64,000 nucleotides of DNA, taken from assembly GCA_016748015.1 (NCBI GenBank), contig JAAOMT010000523.1, positions 62,001 through 126,000 on the forward strand. Direction: 5' to 3'. The position numbers were made by a program, and so were the translations under genes. Position 1 is the stretch's first letter. Each line of letters begins with the position of its first letter. Under the pieces are notes generated by a model. It ran no database searches. It was not told the DNA's origin and saw nothing but the letters and a program-made list of their open reading frames with translations. This DNA comes from Geosiphon pyriformis. Taxonomy: Eukaryota; Glomeromycota; Glomeromycetes; Archaeosporales; Geosiphonaceae. Shown piece by piece: positions 46,780 through 58,751 of this stretch.

Positions 46780-47836
46780 TTACAGAGATGGAAACTCTTT
46801 TTCATAATTGAGGTTTGAAGTCTCATTAATTGGAGTAATTTGAATAGTGGGTTGTTGTTGATCAAGATTACTAATACCACTTAAATTCTTTGAGGAAAAT
46901 TGAGTTTTTTTCGAGTCATGTGATTTTTTTGATGATCCACCACGATCTCTATTTTTAGCCTTATTATTACGATTGTGAATTACGGGAATTTCATCATTCA
47001 ATTGAATAAATATTTTCTCAATTGCCTCTTTCGTATATATCTCATTAGGTTGAGGTTTAACTTTTGTAATACGTTCAAAACCTTCTTCGATTCGTGGTTC
47101 TTTCATCCAATCTTTAAATTTTTCCAAAATCTTGATTCCTTCAATGCCTTGAACATCAGTAGGATGATTTTGACGAACATTAATTCGTGCAGCACATTCC
47201 TTTTTGAAAGTAATAATAATTAAAAATTTTTTCGCGACATTCAAAAAAAAATTAGAAATATTTTTTTCACCTCATATGAAGTATCCATAATAATAACATC
47301 GACCGGTACATTGTAATTCCACGCTATTTGAACCCAAGTTTTACGTTGAGCTTCGTCAAAATTACAACGATCTATAATCACATTTTTATTCTGACGCATT
47401 TGATCCCTGAATTTAGCTTCACAAAGTTTACGACTGCCTAAATCATCTTGATTAATCCTATACCAATTCTAAACATAAAAAAATCATTAAATATACCTCC
47501 TCTTTCAAGAATTGGATCTAAATTTTAATTATTTAGGCTCACCGGAAATTCTTTGCAGAGTGCCTTTGAAAAAGTTGATTTTCCAGACCCAGGAACTCCC
47601 ACGCAAATGATTACCCTATTTTTTTGGATTTCAGCTTCCATTAAAGGCTCTTTGATAAAATCATCAATAGTCGAAGGCTCGTTGGCTGTCTGAAGATCTA
47701 AACTTGACTCTTTGGAAGTTTTACTGTTTTCTCGTAGATTGGAAGTAACGGTAACAACCTGGGTAGACTTTGAATTTGTTGCTGATCCGTTAATTTGTGA
47801 ACTCGTACCAGGGGTATTATGATTTATTGAAGACAT
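46780..47836 (-). CDS. P-loop kinase, polynucleotide-kinase-like (AAA_33 type), 303 aa
   Basis: There are three exons: 47543-47836, 47271-47468 and 46780-47199, with GT-AG introns of 74 and 71 bp and all joins in phase 0. A low-complexity Ser/Thr/Asn-rich head (about residues 1-70) precedes a Walker A motif, GVPGSGKST, at about residues 82-90. Then come 'INQDDLGSRKLCE' and 'VIIDRCNFDEAQR', the signature seen in the kinase half of polynucleotide kinase/phosphatases and of aprataxin-linked kinases. The tail is Ser/Lys-rich. No phosphatase or HIT domain is present. It probably phosphorylates a nucleic-acid end, but the substrate is not shown. It is divergently paired with IVD, with 221 bp between start codons. 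Confidence 0.85.
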
Positions 47837-48057
47837 TGAGTTTCATAACTCTCAATTAATCTCTTTTGAACGCTCATTATTTTATATTACGAGTTCGCTC
47901 ACTGACGCAGTAACGAAATACTGCGGGAAATGAATGAATACAAACCTTATTTCTTAAATCAGGATTATGAATTTTTTCAAAATTGCACAAAATGACAAAT
48001 ATTGCGTATTTCATTATTATTATCATTGTACAAAAAAAATATATTGTTACTTTAATC
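47837..48057. promoter_or_regulatory. Shared promoter region, kinase-like gene / IVD
   Basis: The 221 bp separate two start codons facing apart, so both promoters must lie here or overlap the 5' UTRs. No TATA box at a convincing distance was found for either gene. Confidence 0.5.
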
Positions 48058-50349
48058 ATGCTTCGTTTGTTCCCCAAAAATTCTTTTCAAAAACTTACTT
48101 CAAGAATTATACCCAAAAATGTTTCCTCAATCCCTAAACGTTGTTTCTCCTCTTATAATTTTAACGTTGCCGGCTTGACCGAAGAGCAAAATGAAGTACG
48201 GGTTTGTTATTTGAGAGTTTCGGGTGCATTTGTTTTCCTCTCTCAAAAAGCTTTTACTCCTTTTGAAAGCTTCGTGAGGCTGTCAACATCTTTTGTAAGA
48301 AAGAATTAACTCCTCGGGCTGAGCAAATTGATAAAGAGAATCTCTTTCCAATGGTATTTTCGCTCTATGCGTCTAGCTAACCGCCTTTGCAAGCTACTCC
48401 AGTTCAAAAGGCGCCTCAAAAAACTAGACAATTATTAATAGGACATGTGGAAGAAGTTTGGCGACATGGGTCTTTTGGGGATTACAGCACCACAAGAGTA
48501 TGGCGGGTTAGGCAAAGGCTACCTTGAACATACCTTAGTTATGGAAGAAATATCGTATTCTTCTGGGTCTGTCGCTCTTTCCTACGGAGCCCATTCTAAT
48601 CTTTGTGTCAATCAGATCGTAAGGAATGGTAGCAAAGATCAGAAACAAAAATACTTACCAAAGGTTAGCTCTAATATTATCTATTAATCTTTGAAATTAT
48701 GTAATTGATATTAATTAAAAATTTCATTTAGCTTATTTCTGGTGATCACATAGGCGCATTAGCAATGTCCGAAGTAGGTTCGGGTTCTGATGTCGTATCA
48801 ATGCGTCTTCGTGCCGAGAAAAAAGATGATCATTATTTATTGAACGGAACCAAAATGTGGATTACGAATGGCCCAGATGCAGACTTATTGGTGGTTTATG
48901 CCAAGACTGATTCTAAAGCAGGAGCACATGGAATAACTGCTTTTCTTGTTGAAAAGGTAATAGCTCATATTCTAATCTATTCCTGAATACTATCGTCAAA
49001 GATTTCTTGCATCATTAAAATTGGCTAAATCAATTCGACTTTTTCCAGGGATTTGAGGGCTTTTTCACCGCGCAAAAATTGGATAAATTAGGCATGCGCG
49101 GATCCAACACTTGCGAGCTTATCTTTGAAAATTGCAAAGTTCCAGGTTTGCATAACAAACCCTTTGGTTTTTTTCCATTCTAATTCAATCCGGTCGCCCA
49201 TTCCTCTGTTCAATTTTTTTTTAGTAATATTAATGATAACTTTTTCTCAAATTGATAGTTGAAAATGTTCTCGGAACCGAAGGCAAGGGTGTTTATGTCT
49301 TAATGAGTGGTTTAGACTTGGAACGTCTTGTTCTTTCAGGTGGTCCATTAGGGTAATTTTCTATACAAATATTCTTTGTTAATTATTAAATGCATATAGA
49401 AGAATTTGAAAAAAAGTGGTCTAATTAATAGGCTCATGCAAGCAGCGTTAGATGTGGTGTTGCCATACACTCATAATCGTGAACAATTCGGTCAACCTAT
49501 CGCACATTTTCAACTAATACAAGGAAAGCTGGCGGATATGTATACCAAGTTGAATGCTTCAAGAGCATACGTTTATGCTGTCGCCCGGGCTTGTGATAAT
49601 GGACATGTTTCAAATCGGGTTTGCCTTTTCATCAATAATTGACATGAGGAATCGATTTTCTTTTGATCTACCTATCGGTCTGGATCCAATAGTAGATCAG
49701 AATTTACTATTGAAAAATTGACCGCCTACGAGATTTGGAACCAAAAACCGGTGTCTGGTCCGGGTCTCATAGGTTCGGCCACGTTCATCCTGACAATAGC
49801 GATGGTCAATATCTAGTTTTCACGTCCCGATCGCGATTCATGGCTCTATGATCTGTGATCTTAAGTAACGTAATTGGATTCGGACTTGGAAAACTAGAAC
49901 GTTGATCAATTTTCTCTTTCAATAATGAAGAGGAGCTAATACAATATTTGATGATAATATAACGTTTTAACAAGGAATGTGCCGGGGCTATTTTATATTC
50001 TGCAGAACGTGCCACAGAAGTGACTTTAGACGCTATCCAGTGTTTAGGCGGAAATGGCTATATCAATGACTGTGAGTAAGATATATAATGATCAACATGT
50101 TTGGTCTTCATTTTGAATTTTTATCACAAATATCGAAATTTAATTGTTCAGATCCGACTGGACGATTGTTGAGGGATGCGAAATTGTACGAGATTGGTGC
50201 TGGGACCAGTGAAATTCGACGATTAGTAATTGCAAGGTATTAAAAACTTGGGAAATTAACAAATCTCACACAAGAAATTCTAATAATCACCCATTGACGT
50301 TGGATTTCCACTCTTTAGGTCATTTGACAAAGATTTTGAAAATCCTTGA
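48058..50349 (+). CDS. IVD: Isovaleryl-CoA dehydrogenase, mitochondrial (419 aa)
   Basis: Ten exons: 48058-48195, 48270-48353, 48442-48663, 48732-48956, 49049-49145, 49259-49352, 49432-49618, 49975-50071, 50152-50236, 50319-50349. They sum to 420 codons, the family's usual length. The first 35 residues ([10 protein letters not shown]...KRCFSS) are a basic mitochondrial presequence. Acyl-CoA dehydrogenase signatures follow: '[10 protein letters not shown]', 'GTKMWITNG', '[12 protein letters not shown]' (holding the Glu that serves as catalytic base in IVD), 'REQFGQPI' and '[11 protein letters not shown]'. The enzyme oxidises isovaleryl-CoA in leucine breakdown, passing electrons via FAD to ETF. 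The first donor is GAA|GTACGG, chosen because it restores 'NELREAVN'. Intron 7 is unusually long (356 bp) and carries a repeat. Confidence 0.95.
49619..49974. repeat. Possible MITE-like insertion in IVD intron 7
   Basis: The intron is 356 bp against 66-113 bp for the others, and its middle is richer in CG than its surroundings. TATCGGTCTGGATCCA at 49673-49688 recurs inverted, with one mismatch, in a GMPPA intron at 60446-60461, suggesting a dispersed repeat. No terminal repeats were resolved. Confidence 0.4.
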
Positions 50350-50646
50350 GGATGAATTCAGTTTCCACGATAATGTTCGAAAGTTGTTCCTTTTTATTAG
50401 AACCCTTACTCTGTTTACAGATTCATTACTCATAAGCTATTTAGCAATTATATATAGAAAAATCGGCCCTTGACATTTTGAGGTTTTTTGAATATGGGTG
50501 CTTGCTTATTAAATGATTTAATTCTCATGGTAAAGCGAGAGGAGATAATTACCCAGGCCTTTGTGTCAATTACCAATCAATTGATCAGTTTAAAGGAAAA
50601 TCCCACTCTGGATTTTCCTATTGAATTAAAAAGCAAATTGGTGGAA
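50350..50646. other. Convergent 3' intergenic region
   Basis: This is the space between the IVD stop and the IF1 stop. A plus-strand frame from 50488 runs into the IF1 coding sequence and looks fortuitous. No other feature is seen. Confidence 0.5.
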
Positions 50647-51080
50647 TCATTCCTTAGATTTTCCTTCCACCAAGTCTTCAACTTGGTCCTCTAATTCGTC
50701 CAACTTTTTCTTTTGCTTTTTTAACTCTTCCTGCAAGTGTTTTAACTTTTCGGCGTCCTTTATTATGGAGGGACAAGTAGTGAGCTAGACTTTCTTAAAG
50801 CCTCAACTCCGTACGGTGGGTCAATCCTAAAAGAAAATAAAATGTTCAAAAAGCTACTGATACTTACATGCTTTCGAAAGTACTGTTCTTCCACAGCTTT
50901 TTCCCTTTTGCCAAAAGAGCCGGCTGAATCACGAATGGAACCTGCTCGATCGTCCCAAGTGCTCATAAGCCTAGTACCCCAGAGTTTTACCACACCATTC
51001 TTGATTATAGAAGAGTTAGGGCGGAGGGAGTTGAAAACAACTCTTTGAACACGACTGGCAGAAGTGAAAGTAAAGAGCAT
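50647..51080 (-). CDS. Mitochondrial ATP synthase inhibitor IF1-like (107 aa)
   Basis: Two exons: 50868-51080 and 50647-50757, with a 110-bp GTAAGT...AG intron between the codons for 'FRKH' and 'DAEK'. A presequence of about 40 residues, rich in Arg and Ser, precedes 'GSIRDSAGSFGKREKAVEE', the conserved inhibitory segment of the IATP family. A charged coiled coil then runs to the end ('LQEELKKQKKKLDELEDQVE'), which in this family mediates dimerisation. The protein blocks ATP hydrolysis by F1 when the membrane potential falls. It is convergent with IVD. Confidence 0.92.
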
Positions 51081-51325
51081 AGTTGTGATTATATCAAATC
51101 GAAAGGAAAGGATAGTTTCTTTTGCTCTAACAAGTCTTGGTGCTCAAACCTGATCGGCTTCCACGTGATACTCTGAATTATTATCACAATTGCAAATGTA
51201 AATAATAAAATATATTTTAATATAAATTTCAAAAGAAGTATTTTGAAAATAATATTTGTTCGAAATAAAATATGATTGGTACAAATATTATTTCAGTTAT
51301 ATTATTCTTAAAATCCTGATTCCGG

Positions 51326-52608
51326 CTAGCTCAGTATCTGCTTGGGCTTCTCACTTTTAGGTCGAAATGCGACAGTTGAAATAGTTTGTCCGGTAGCACC
51401 GCCAAACGCAAATCTGGGATGTTTAATGTGTGAATGGTAGACGAATTCTAATTTTAGATTGTCATTGAAATTATAATATCAAGAACCATTAAAATATAAT
51501 TCATTACTCGAAATTCAAATAGCTGTTTTATGCCAACTGATAAATTAAAAACTCACCATCACCAAACCGTGATTTCAACTCTTCTTCGGTCCAGTTACAG
51601 CTTGTGATCAAAAAAATTCCCGTTTCTTCCTTTACCAAAGTTTTCACCAACTCAGGATACAAATCCTTCTCACCCAATTTTTGTTGTCGTACAATATCAG
51701 GGTTCAAACTGATCGCATCGTACGTACCTTTATCAAGGACGATATCATACGCGATTTCGGTCTTATTCTCATCATGCAATAATAACTTTACTAAATCATT
51801 TTCGGAATCATTCATATTTGATGACATTCTGGGTGAGAAAATATCAAACACCGCATACTTTATGATATGTTCATATCCATGATGTTTAGATATAGATTTT
51901 GCTAAAGTAATAGCAAATGGCGAATAATCAATTCCGGTGAGGTTTGTATAATTTTTGAAGGCTAGTGTGAGGAGTAGGTGTCCGTTACCACAACCCAGGT
52001 CGAGAATTTTGGTAGACTTTGAAGGGGAATTTGTTGTTATCTTTCATTTTTAGCACAAATAGCCAGGATATGAATAAGTGAATGTCGATTCCAATCAATC
52101 ATCATTTTAAATGAGTGGAAAGAGTTTTCATATTACCCAATTAACCATCTTTTCAACCGCGGATTCACCGAACCATACTTCTCCTATATCTCTATTATCT
52201 GTGAAATTCGTGATTTCTCGTTCGTATAATGCGTCCCAACTACATTTTAATAATCAACAGTCAATCAAATTTTTACAAAAATTGCTCTAGGATAAGTTTT
52301 TTTGCGTTAAGAACAAAATCTTGAAAATGATCAAATAAAAGAATTTAATTCACAAGGATCGAATTTTATATAAAACAAATTCTTTCTTTACCCATTTTTC
52401 GGTTTACCATAATAACAAATCTCTTTAAAAGTTACACCTTTGATATGATCAAGCTTCAATAAGAAAAAACATACTATTCCTTAGTCCCCAATTCAGAGAT
52501 ACCAAATTCTAGTTCCGTTTTATCACCATCATCTTGGTTCAACCGATCCGATGGATATGATATGTCAATAATTTCCTTTGAACTAGGTATCTTTTTTTTA
52601 TATGACAT
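51326..52608 (-). CDS. EFM4: eEF1A lysine methyltransferase, EFM4/EEF1AKMT2-like (280 aa)
   Basis: Four exons: 52475-52608, 52137-52239, 51557-52040 and 51326-51447, 843 nt in all. The chain 'SELGTKEYWDALYEREI' formed across intron 1 is the family hallmark. SAM-binding motif I is 'ILDLGCGNGHLLLTLA', then 'GIDYSPFAI', and 'IVLDKGTYDAISL' is the family's post-II segment. The C-terminus has 'HIKHPRFAFGGATGQTIS'. Family members methylate a lysine of translation elongation factor 1A in the cytosol. ATG at 52608 is preferred over one further upstream because the family starts near 'PPSxLGTKE'. It is transcribed in the same direction as eIF3b, 316 bp downstream of it. Confidence 0.92.
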
Positions 52609-52924
52609 TGCAATTTGGATAATATTGAATTTTAGATGTTGAAAAGATGCAAGTGCCTGATTAAAGATCATTGATCGTAAAAGCCACATAATGGTGGTCT
52701 TTAATTGGTTGTGTCGATATATCTTAAAGCTTATCAGTTATCATAAGAAATTTGGCAATTAGCTGATTTATATTTTTAATTGATTTTGTTCCGGGAATGA
52801 CTTGTGTCAAAAGCACTTTTTCCGAGTAATATGATAGTTGTAGGCCTTATTAATTTTTAAAAGCTACTAGATATTTAAATTAGCCAAAACAAAAATTGAT
52901 TAAATGTTTTTAGGGTGGCAAATT
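52609..52924. other. Intergenic region between eIF3b and EFM4
   Basis: This AT-rich 316-bp stretch should hold the eIF3b 3' end signals and the EFM4 promoter. No clear TATA box or other element was identified. Confidence 0.4.
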
Positions 52925-55900
52925 TTAATTATCCTCTCCCTCATCAGACACAATCTCCTCAGTTTCCTCCACGACCTCTTCAATCCATTCTTCAATAACT
53001 TCTACATTTTCAGTATCACGAACTGATACGGGTGGTAATCCTGCTGCTTCCCTTTCCTCGATCAGCTCTTTCTCAATACGCTTACGCCAAGCGTTCCACT
53101 CGTCCACAAGACGGCGACGATGGGCAAGAAGTTCTTTCGAAACTGAGGATTTTTCTCTTGCATCTTCTTCATCAAATACCTTCGAATACTCGCGAAGATT
53201 CTTTTTTATTTTCTTCTTATGCTCAGGGGATATTAGAGATTTTGGACGTGGACGCCATAATAATTGTTTAAACTTTTCTAGAAGATGTTTCTGAAGCTGA
53301 GTCCCTTTGAAATCCCATAATGTGTAGCCATTTTCCGTCTAAATCAAAGTGATTTAAGCATAAATATATTTATTCGATACAAATTATCACAGAACCTTTT
53401 TGGCCGAGACTTTATCCAATACTCACTGGATGTCTCCACATGCTGGCGCTAGTGATTACATATCTGCCAGTAGGATCCCATTCGATATCAGTGACTCCAT
53501 AATGTTCTTGTGTGCTCATAAGTTGAAGAGTTGCACCGGGATCTATTTTCGCCTGCTCTTTTTGTTCGCTACTCCCCTCAAAGTCTAAATCGTAAAATTC
53601 TAGATCGTATGTCGTAGACGAACGCAACGTAGCTAAGATGACATGGCGCCCTCGCGGAGACCAGAAGATTGAATTAAATGTCTTTTTCTCCAATGTTTCT
53701 AGAAAAATCATAAATATGAGAATGAAACAAAATGTATAATTTTATAAATTGATGGCTGCAGAAGCAGTTCTCACTTATAAGCTTGAAATTCGCATTCTCG
53801 TTTCCTTTTCCAGCTTTTGCTTTCTCCAGATAATAGAAAGAAACACTCGTTCTCAAAGTAACATTGCCCTGTGTAGATTGTCCATTGTTTGGATCGTTAG
53901 TCGTAATTATGGCAAACCGTTCACCTTTGGGTTCCCATGCAAAAGCAATGACTGTGTCTAAATTCCATATCAGACAAAAAGAAAATAAGGATCACACAAC
54001 CATTATCACTCCAAGAGGGCCGTTTAATTAAAAAATACTTACCTTTGATTTCAATCACTTCAACAGGAATATCTTTTTCGCGAATCCGAAAAATTTCAAG
54101 ATTTGCAAATGTCGACTTTTTGGTTTTGGTATGACGGTCAACTTTAACACATAAAAAGTCACCGTTTGATTGCCAATGCATCTTACACTTAAATCAGATA
54201 CAATCCTAATATCAGCTTTAATGGTTTATCCAGCATAAATTGATGTTATAATCAATGGCTTACATCTGAAACATTGAACAAGTTTTTGGTTCGAACAATC
54301 TCTTTGGAAGGAATTTGCATTAAGGTCACACGAGCAGGTTGGTTTCCAATTTCTGGTGTCCAAAAGCTAATGAGGTCCTCCCGAACCTTTTTGTCCCCAT
54401 TTTTATCAAGATCTTTTTCTGATGAAGGAGCCCACTCAAAATCCTCCACTTCATCAATCTTAATACTTTTTTTCCCCAAAAGTCCCATTTCCGGCGTTTC
54501 GTAAACTGAAATTAGTTGTTTAGGAGATAAGCGGGCAAAATATTTGTCACTTGAAGACCATTTGAACATTGGCCATGTAATCTTGTTCGGAGCACCATCT
54601 GGGGTAGTAGATGATGGGAAAGATCGAAGAAGTGTACCCGAGTGAACATCCCATATAATTGTTTGGTTGCCTTCATCTTCTGTTCCAAACGGCATTCCGG
54701 GGCCTATATTTGGGCCAAAAGTGATTGGTTCATTACTCCAAGTGACCAGGTACCTTTCATCAGGGGAAAAGTCAATTAATTTGACTCCAGGGTGAACGAA
54801 ACGTATGATTTTATTCCAACTCGAGCCACCCCATAAAACAATTCCCTGCCGATGAAATGTAGCAAGGTATGTGCCTAATGGGGACCATTGAACATATGTT
54901 TCGGTCCAATTCTAAGGATGATTTCGAAAATTGAGATCTTGAAATTCGGTCATATAATGAACACCCAAGATAATATGATAATTTACATTTCTTTTATGAA
55001 CTTCTTCAGACGGCTCTGTTTTTCGATTCCAATATATGTAAACGTCATCACCACGATAAACAACAAATTGATCACGGGCTTGAGGATCAGTCAACCAGCT
55101 CCTTAAGTGTTCCTAAATCCTCAAGAATTTGAACATATTAATATCTGAGTGAAAATTTTTTGAGGAAAAGGAAGGGAGTTATAAATGAACACCTTTTCTA
55201 CAAATTTTTCTTCTTCAGGCTCTACGTAAACTTCTTGAATTTGGGAATACTTTTCAATATCCGTGAATCGATTTACACCAAGAATATGTTTTTTGTCCAC
55301 ATGATAATGGTCAAGTTGCTTTACAGCTAAATTGGCTTGTTCCGGAGTGTCGAATTCGATGAAAAGATAGCTGAATGTTGATGTGAGGGTTCATAAATAT
55401 AAAAAGCGATGAAATATTGGCCGGACAAAATCTTCAAATATAAGAAACTGAGGAAAATTGCACGCAAATCCCAAAGGATTTTCATGAATGAGAAAAACTT
55501 AAACGATAATATAACATAAATGATCAAAATTAAAAAATCGTAGAATCGGTTGTATTAAAAATTAAAAGATTTCTCAAAAAGAAGGTACCGTTTTCGGAAT
55601 GAGGTTATGGGCTGCGAGATTATTTATCTTCACGTGACCTGAATTCAGATCCACAAATTCACCCCTAATGAAGCCTACCCTTTAGAAGTGAGCTTTCCCG
55701 TCTCCGGATCTATTTCCATTGGCATGTCAATTCCACCTTCTTTAATGTCGCCAGCAGTTTTAAAGATTTTTTTGATGAACTTGAAAAGTTTATCCTTCTT
55801 AATTTCGTCTACAATGGGAACGTTGTCAACTACTATGATTGTGTCAAAGCCTTCTTCAAATGGCACTTGATATTTCTCTTCAATATCTGTAAAGTCAAGC

Positions 55901-55944
55901 TCTTCTTCTGTTTCTGGTAACTTGTCAAGGTCGAATTCCGGCAT
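52925..55944 (-). CDS. PRT1: Translation initiation factor eIF3 subunit b (743 aa)
   Basis: Eight exons: 55679-55944, 55193-55370, 54987-55112, 54264-54911, 54043-54187, 53775-53957, 53427-53698 and 52925-53338, total 744 codons with every junction in frame. An N-terminal acidic stretch and RRM ('TIIVVDNVP', '[16 protein letters not shown]') are followed by the beta-propeller ('[19 protein letters not shown]', '[10 protein letters not shown]', '[17 protein letters not shown]', '[12 protein letters not shown]', '[10 protein letters not shown]'). A basic then acidic C-terminal helix, which in the family binds eIF3i and eIF3g, ends the protein. eIF3b is the scaffold for the 43S preinitiation complex. 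Intron 1 (308 bp) is longer than the rest. The 75-bp third intron is easy to miss because most of it is open. Confidence 0.95.
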
Positions 55945-56247
55945 TTTGAAAGAGGTTAATTAGAAGTCAACAAATGGAAAATAAAGGGTTTCAAAGGAAG
56001 TTCACCCAAAAAAACGCAAATTTTACACTTCGCGCAGTAAATTGTGAGATTCACCTGAAAATCTTCACGTGCCCCATTCAAGTATCCAATCAGCACGTCT
56101 TATTTTGATAATATCATATAATGGACATGATCCAAAGTATATAAACAGCGACATTTGTGTAAGTTGTTGATCAATTTTGGCATTTTGTTTCTTTGCCTCT
56201 TTTTGCTTTCATCGACAATCATCAAGAGAATCTTTTTTGAGAAAATT
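55945..56247. promoter_or_regulatory. Shared promoter region, eIF3b / MRG15-like
   Basis: The 303-bp spacer lies between divergent start codons. A TATA-like AGTATATAAACAG at about 56136-56148 lies 100 bp before the MRG15-like ATG and would suit that gene. Confidence 0.55.
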
Positions 56248-58311
56248 ATGACAAGAGCGAAAGGACAGAATAATACAACAAATAACGAAATGTCTCAAGC
56301 AAGTTCCACCTCAAACTCCTTAAGTAACTCGCCAAGTTCTTCTCCCGGGAACTTATCAACGACTAGTCAGTCATTGCTGTTTAGCTTTCAAGTTAAAGAA
56401 AAAGTGCTATGCTATCACGGACCGATGTTATACCCTGCAGTAGTATGTTTTTCTTGTTATTATCCGCTCTATTTGCCTTCCAAAAGGCTTTTTTTGCACT
56501 CCAAGAACTTACTAACAGTGATTACAGCAAAGCTTCAGAAACCTTGTTTCACTAATCTCGTTGTGTTACACAACAACATTCCTTGTTATTTTGCAAAAGA
56601 TACTTGAAATGAATAAGAAATTCATTGACGCTTCTGGTGAAGAAGGTCATTATTATAAGATTCATTACAAAGGATGGAAAAAGACGTAAGCACCACATCA
56701 AAATTGATGGTCTTTATCAGGATGAATTGATGAAAAGGAATAAACCAAATATATCTTCTTGTATGTCTATAAGATGGGACGAATGGGTACCTCAGAGTAG
56801 AGTTTTAAAGATGAATGAAGAAAATCTTGAATTGCAAGCGAAGATGAAACAAGATTTGCGCAATAGACCGTCAGCGGTTGCTGCCAGAGCAAACGCCGCA
56901 AAACAACCCGAAACTGAAGTAGCTACTACAACTGTTCCTGCAGCCCTGGACATACCTAAAGAAGAAATCATTCCTACGATAGTTGAAGACAAACTTTTCA
57001 TTATCGAGTCACCAGCTGAAGTTCCTGCACCTACTCCTGCACCTATTCCTGTACCTGCACCTACTTCCACAACAATAATCCCTCAAGATAATTATGAAGA
57101 AGAATCTAACTCTCTGCCTCAAAATGGGACAATTACAACAAAAGCTCTCACGACGACTCCGATCACATCAACCGCAAAAAATCAAACTCCAATAAATGGT
57201 GTCACACCACCTAGTACCAGAGGTCGCAAGAGAAAACAACCCCCTTTTGAAGATACTACTACTACTACTACTACCAACACCACCAACAACACCACCATCA
57301 CCCCCACCGTTACTAATTCCACTGCTTCAACTTCTAAAATCGTTGCCTCAGCATCCAGAACAGCCTTAAATCAAGTTCAGGTTAAACTTCTATTCTTACA
57401 TTATGATTTTATCAAAAAATTATTGGTATCTTTAATAATTGAGGGATTTCAATTTTCTCGTTAATAGAAAAGAGCCCGGAAATGTAAAATAAGTATTCAA
57501 ATTAGCAATGAAATGATGGTAAGGCTCATTGACGATTGGGAATGGATTACGAATGACTATCAGGTAACCGCTTTTGTTATAAATGAACATTATCATTTTG
57601 AATTTTCTGAACAACCTCTCTAATTTTTTATCATTTTCCTCATTATTATCATTTTGTTTAGCTTGTACCATTACCAAGGCCAAAGCCAGTGAATACAATT
57701 TTGGAAGAATTCGTTCAATACAAAATCTCCGAGGCTCAAAAAGCGAGAGAAGTTGTAAATGGTAATCGTTCTCGGGGTCGTGGTCGGCCTGCAAAAAATC
57801 CACAAGATGAGGCTTTGCGCGAAGCAGTAAACGGTCTCAAGGTTTATTTCAATGAGATCCTGGGTTTACAGCTACTTTATAGAGCTGAAAGACAAGAATA
57901 TTACAGATTTAGAGAATGGAGTCAGAAAGCCGGCGCGGACGTTGAAAATTCAGCATGGTATGGTGCTGAACATTTGATGAGGCTGTTAGGTGGGTGAATT
58001 ACATTAATATTGATTCTTTTGATTTATAATAAAATTGGAAAATTTTTAATTGTTTTTTATGCTAGTTTCCCTTCCTCGCTGCATTGAACAAGTCGACATG
58101 AGGGAAGCAAAAGCGGAACAATTACGGGAGCTCTCCCAGGATTTGGTAGTGTAAGTAAAAACGGCAGAAATTATTTCGATTATTTCAATTAACATAACTT
58201 ATTCTGGTCCTATTCTTAAATAGATTCTTGGAAAATAATGCCAACAATTACTTCGCTGCAGTATACGAAAACCAAACTCCAGAGTATATTCGACTTGCAG
58301 AAGTCTTCTAA
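56248..58311 (+). CDS. EAF3: MRG15/Eaf3-like chromodomain-MRG protein (493 aa)
   Basis: Seven exons: 56248-56439, 56600-56685, 56774-57380, 57468-57563, 57662-57989, 58066-58150 and 58224-58311, 494 codons. A Ser/Asn-rich head (1-45) leads to the chromodomain ('FQVKEKVLCYHGPMLYPA', 'HYYKIHYKGWKK' and 'TWDEWVP', whose aromatic residues form the methyl-lysine cage). A long linker of Pro, Ala and Thr repeats carries a basic patch 'RGRKRKQP'. The MRG domain follows ('QISNEMMVRLIDDWEWI', 'YLLYRAERQEY' region, 'YGAEHLMRLL', 'LSQDLVVFLENNANNYF'). Eaf3-type proteins sit in NuA4 and Rpd3S complexes and read H3K36 methylation. The first donor/acceptor pair gives 'YPAILEM'; an alternative one codon away cannot be excluded. 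Confidence 0.92.
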
Positions 58312-58751
58312 ATCAAGAAGACTTCTTTAGAGCAATCCTATCTTTTAGAATGAGAAATTTCATAATCATTGCACAATTTCTTTACAAAATTTACATGTTT
58401 ATGGTGAATATGATAAAAGAAATTACTTGTACATATAATTTAACACTGATAAGTGTTTGTAAAAAAAACTTGACATAACATAATATGATAAGAGATTCAC
58501 GCTATTATCGTGAAGTTCAATGGTTACGGCATTTCTACTTATCGTTTAATGTGAATGGGCTAAGCTATCAAAACAGCTCAAAAGTCAGAATAGAGCAAAT
58601 TCATCTAGCCACGTCCAATGAAAGGCTGACAGTGTAACACTTGATTTGTTTCCATTTTGCTGATAACATCAAAATCAAGCACCATCATTTTTAATTTTGG
58701 AAGTGAAATATTTCAAAAAAATTTGTTGAGTTCCTTTGTTCAATTTAATCC
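58312..58751. other. Intergenic region
   Basis: This 440-bp stretch between the MRG15-like stop and the small IF1-like gene is AT-rich with scattered CG. I see no gene, repeat or clear promoter element beyond what the two genes would need. Confidence 0.4.

Noticed and set aside
50488-50694. Plus-strand 68-codon frame between IVD and IF1
   Set aside because: Its end overlaps the IF1 coding exon in antisense, and no splice sites or family similarity support it.
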